Shown: positions 6,145 through 6,997 of the stretch, one piece after another | Layout: every line of letters starts with the position of its first letter | How positions within the stretch are numbered: position 1 is the first letter of the stretch | Source of the DNA: Gemmatimonadota bacterium | Lineage (GTDB): Bacteria > Latescibacterota > UBA2968 > UBA8231 | Direction of reading: 5' to 3' | NCBI GenBank assembly: GCA_026706505.1 | Contig: JAPOYQ010000502.1 | Location: forward strand, 1-6,997 | DNA length: 6,997 bases | Made by a program: the position numbers and the translations under genes | Notes under the pieces: model-generated | The model's database searches: none | Told to the model about the DNA's origin: nothing | Seen by the model: only the letters and a program-made list of their open reading frames with translations

Positions 6145-6997
6145 TTATACCTTTTCCTCTTTGATGTCAGCTTTGGCGATGAGCAAATCAAAAACCTTTT
6201 GGTCTTCCAACTCCCGCCGGAACCCCTCCGAGTTCTGCAAGTCGGAGGGTTGGCCGCCGGCACGCTCGGCGGCGAATTGGGCAAACTCCGCGTCCGTCAC
6301 TTCGACTCCTGCTTGTTGGCGCACGCTTTCGAGCAGTAGATAGCTCTTGAGTTGGCGCGTGGCTTGGGCTCGCTCTTCGTCGCTGTGGCTGCGGTCGTGG
6401 TCGTGGTCGTGGTCGCGGTCGTGACCGGCCTGCTCTCGCTCGAGTGAGTGGAGGTAGTTCTCTACCATGCTTTCGGGCAGATCGAAGTCGTTTTTTAGGA
6501 TGAGCTGGCTGATCAACTCGCTGCGCAGACGCTGCTGGGCCATGTATTCCCAGCGCTCTTGGATCTGCCCGCTGAGGTGGTGGCGCAGGTCGTCGAGGGT
6601 CTGGAACTGTTCGCCGAGGTCTTTGGCGAACTCGTCGTCGAGGTCGGGTAAAGTGCGCTCGCGCACTTCGTGGGCTGCCACTGCAAAATGCGCGGTCTGG
6701 CCGGCGAGCTGTTCGTTAGGTAGATCCTCTCGGTAGGCAAAACGGATCTTGCGCTCTGCGCCAGCACTCATGCCGACGAGGGCTTCTTCAAACTCGGGAC
6801 TGAGGGCATTCTCGTCGCCGATAAGGATGTGGCGTTTCTCGTATTTGTCGCCGATGACGGGCAAGCCGCTCTCGTCGAGTCGCTGCAAATCCGCGACGAG
6901 CACATCGCCCTTGGCCAGCGGTCGCTCGACGACTCGCTCGGTGGCGTGGCGGCGGCGCAGTTCTTCTAGGTGTTCGCCGATTTCCTCGTCGGCCACC
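6145..6997 (-). CDS. tig: Trigger factor (peptidyl-prolyl isomerase/chaperone), 5' end outside window
   Basis: Partial, about 283 residues; the N-terminal ribosome-binding domain lies beyond the high-coordinate edge. Trigger factor is the ribosome-bound chaperone that first meets nascent chains. Seen: the linker [18 protein letters not shown], matching VTDADVDGMLDTLRKQQA of E. coli near residue 130; an FKBP-type isomerase domain (about 28-112 of the visible part) with [16 protein letters not shown]; then the C-terminal chaperone arms, with [35 protein letters not shown] and the terminal [16 protein letters not shown]. The end is shorter than in E. coli. Odd: between arm helices, residues 191-205 read as a His-Asp run ([15 protein letters not shown]) in place of the E. 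coli loop. The GTG at the window edge (6994-6996) is internal Val, not a start. It is followed by clpP after 2 bases. Confidence 0.97.
   Translation of the reverse strand, partial: VADEEIGEHLEELRRRHATERVVERPLAKGDVLVADLQRLDESGLPVIGDKYEKRHILIGDENALSPEFEEALVGMSAGAERKIRFAYREDLPNEQLAGQTAHFAVAAHEVRERTLPDLDDEFAKDLGEQFQTLDDLRHHLSGQIQERWEYMAQQRLRSELISQLILKNDFDLPESMVENYLHSLEREQAGHDRDHDHDHDRSHSDEERAQATRQLKSYLLLESVRQQAGVEVTDAEFAQFAAERAGGQPSDLQNSEGFRRELEDQKVFDLLIAKADIKEEKV
6150..6153 (-). promoter_or_regulatory. Ribosome binding site of clpP within the end of tig
   Basis: AAGG on the minus strand, 7 bases upstream of the clpP ATG and inside the last codons of trigger factor. A second purine run AGAGGA lies a little further upstream (6155-6160). 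This implies coupled translation. Confidence 0.55.
6393..6422 (-). repeat. Hexanucleotide tandem repeat inside tig
   Basis: Five 6-base units of GGTCGT on the plus strand (four exact, one GGTCGC), read on the coding strand as alternating CAC GAC codons, encoding an alternating His-Asp stretch. A repeat of multiples of three bases keeps the frame if it expands or contracts, so the length could vary between strains without breaking the gene. Confidence 0.85.

Noticed and set aside
6393..6422. Hexamer repeat as a possible CRISPR or regulatory repeat
   Set aside because: Units are 6 bases, contiguous, in frame, and encode His-Asp; there are no spacers.
6994..6996. GTG at the window edge as the start of trigger factor
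   Set aside because: It is the Val of the conserved linker before the isomerase domain; the real gene continues beyond the window.

Overview
The window is a run of seven bacterial housekeeping genes, all on the minus strand and all complete except the two cut by the window edges. In transcription order (high to low coordinates) they are trigger factor (tig, 5' end outside), clpP, clpX, the ribosome-assembly GTPase engB/ysxC, serA, purA and a methylisocitrate-lyase-family gene (prpB-like, 3' end outside). The gaps between coding regions are only 2, 9, 16, 9, 15 and 3 bases. I found no room for an internal promoter or terminator and saw no RNA gene, mobile element, CRISPR array or att site. The window is best read as the inside of one long operon.

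The sequence is GC-rich (roughly 60% by eye, not counted). No gene shows a frameshift, and codon use looks uniform, so I see no sign of recent transfer. The tig-clpP-clpX core is common across bacteria; the type of SerA (long form with a C-terminal ACT domain) and the serA-purA pairing suit a non-enteric, possibly deltaproteobacteria-like or candidate-phylum organism, but the phylum cannot be fixed from this sequence alone. Two genes (clpX and serA) start with TTG, each with a Shine-Dalgarno sequence upstream.

Region by region: 5534-6997 carries co-translational folding (trigger factor) and the ClpP protease. 4274-5524 encodes ClpX, the unfoldase that feeds ClpP. 3664-4257 encodes EngB for large-subunit ribosome maturation. 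2074-3654 encodes the first enzyme of serine synthesis. 778-2058 encodes the first committed step from IMP to AMP. 1-774 encodes a C-C lyase probably of the methylcitrate cycle or a related 2-methylmalate-type pathway. Nascent-protein quality control and ribosome assembly are thus linked to serine and adenine-nucleotide synthesis, which would fit growth-rate coupling (inference).

I did not find an undescribed system here. The points most worth a second look are a His-Asp repeat at the arm of trigger factor, the absence of lon between clpX and engB, an exact 19-bp in-frame repeat inside purA, and a few departures from usual motifs in PurA, EngB and ClpX.
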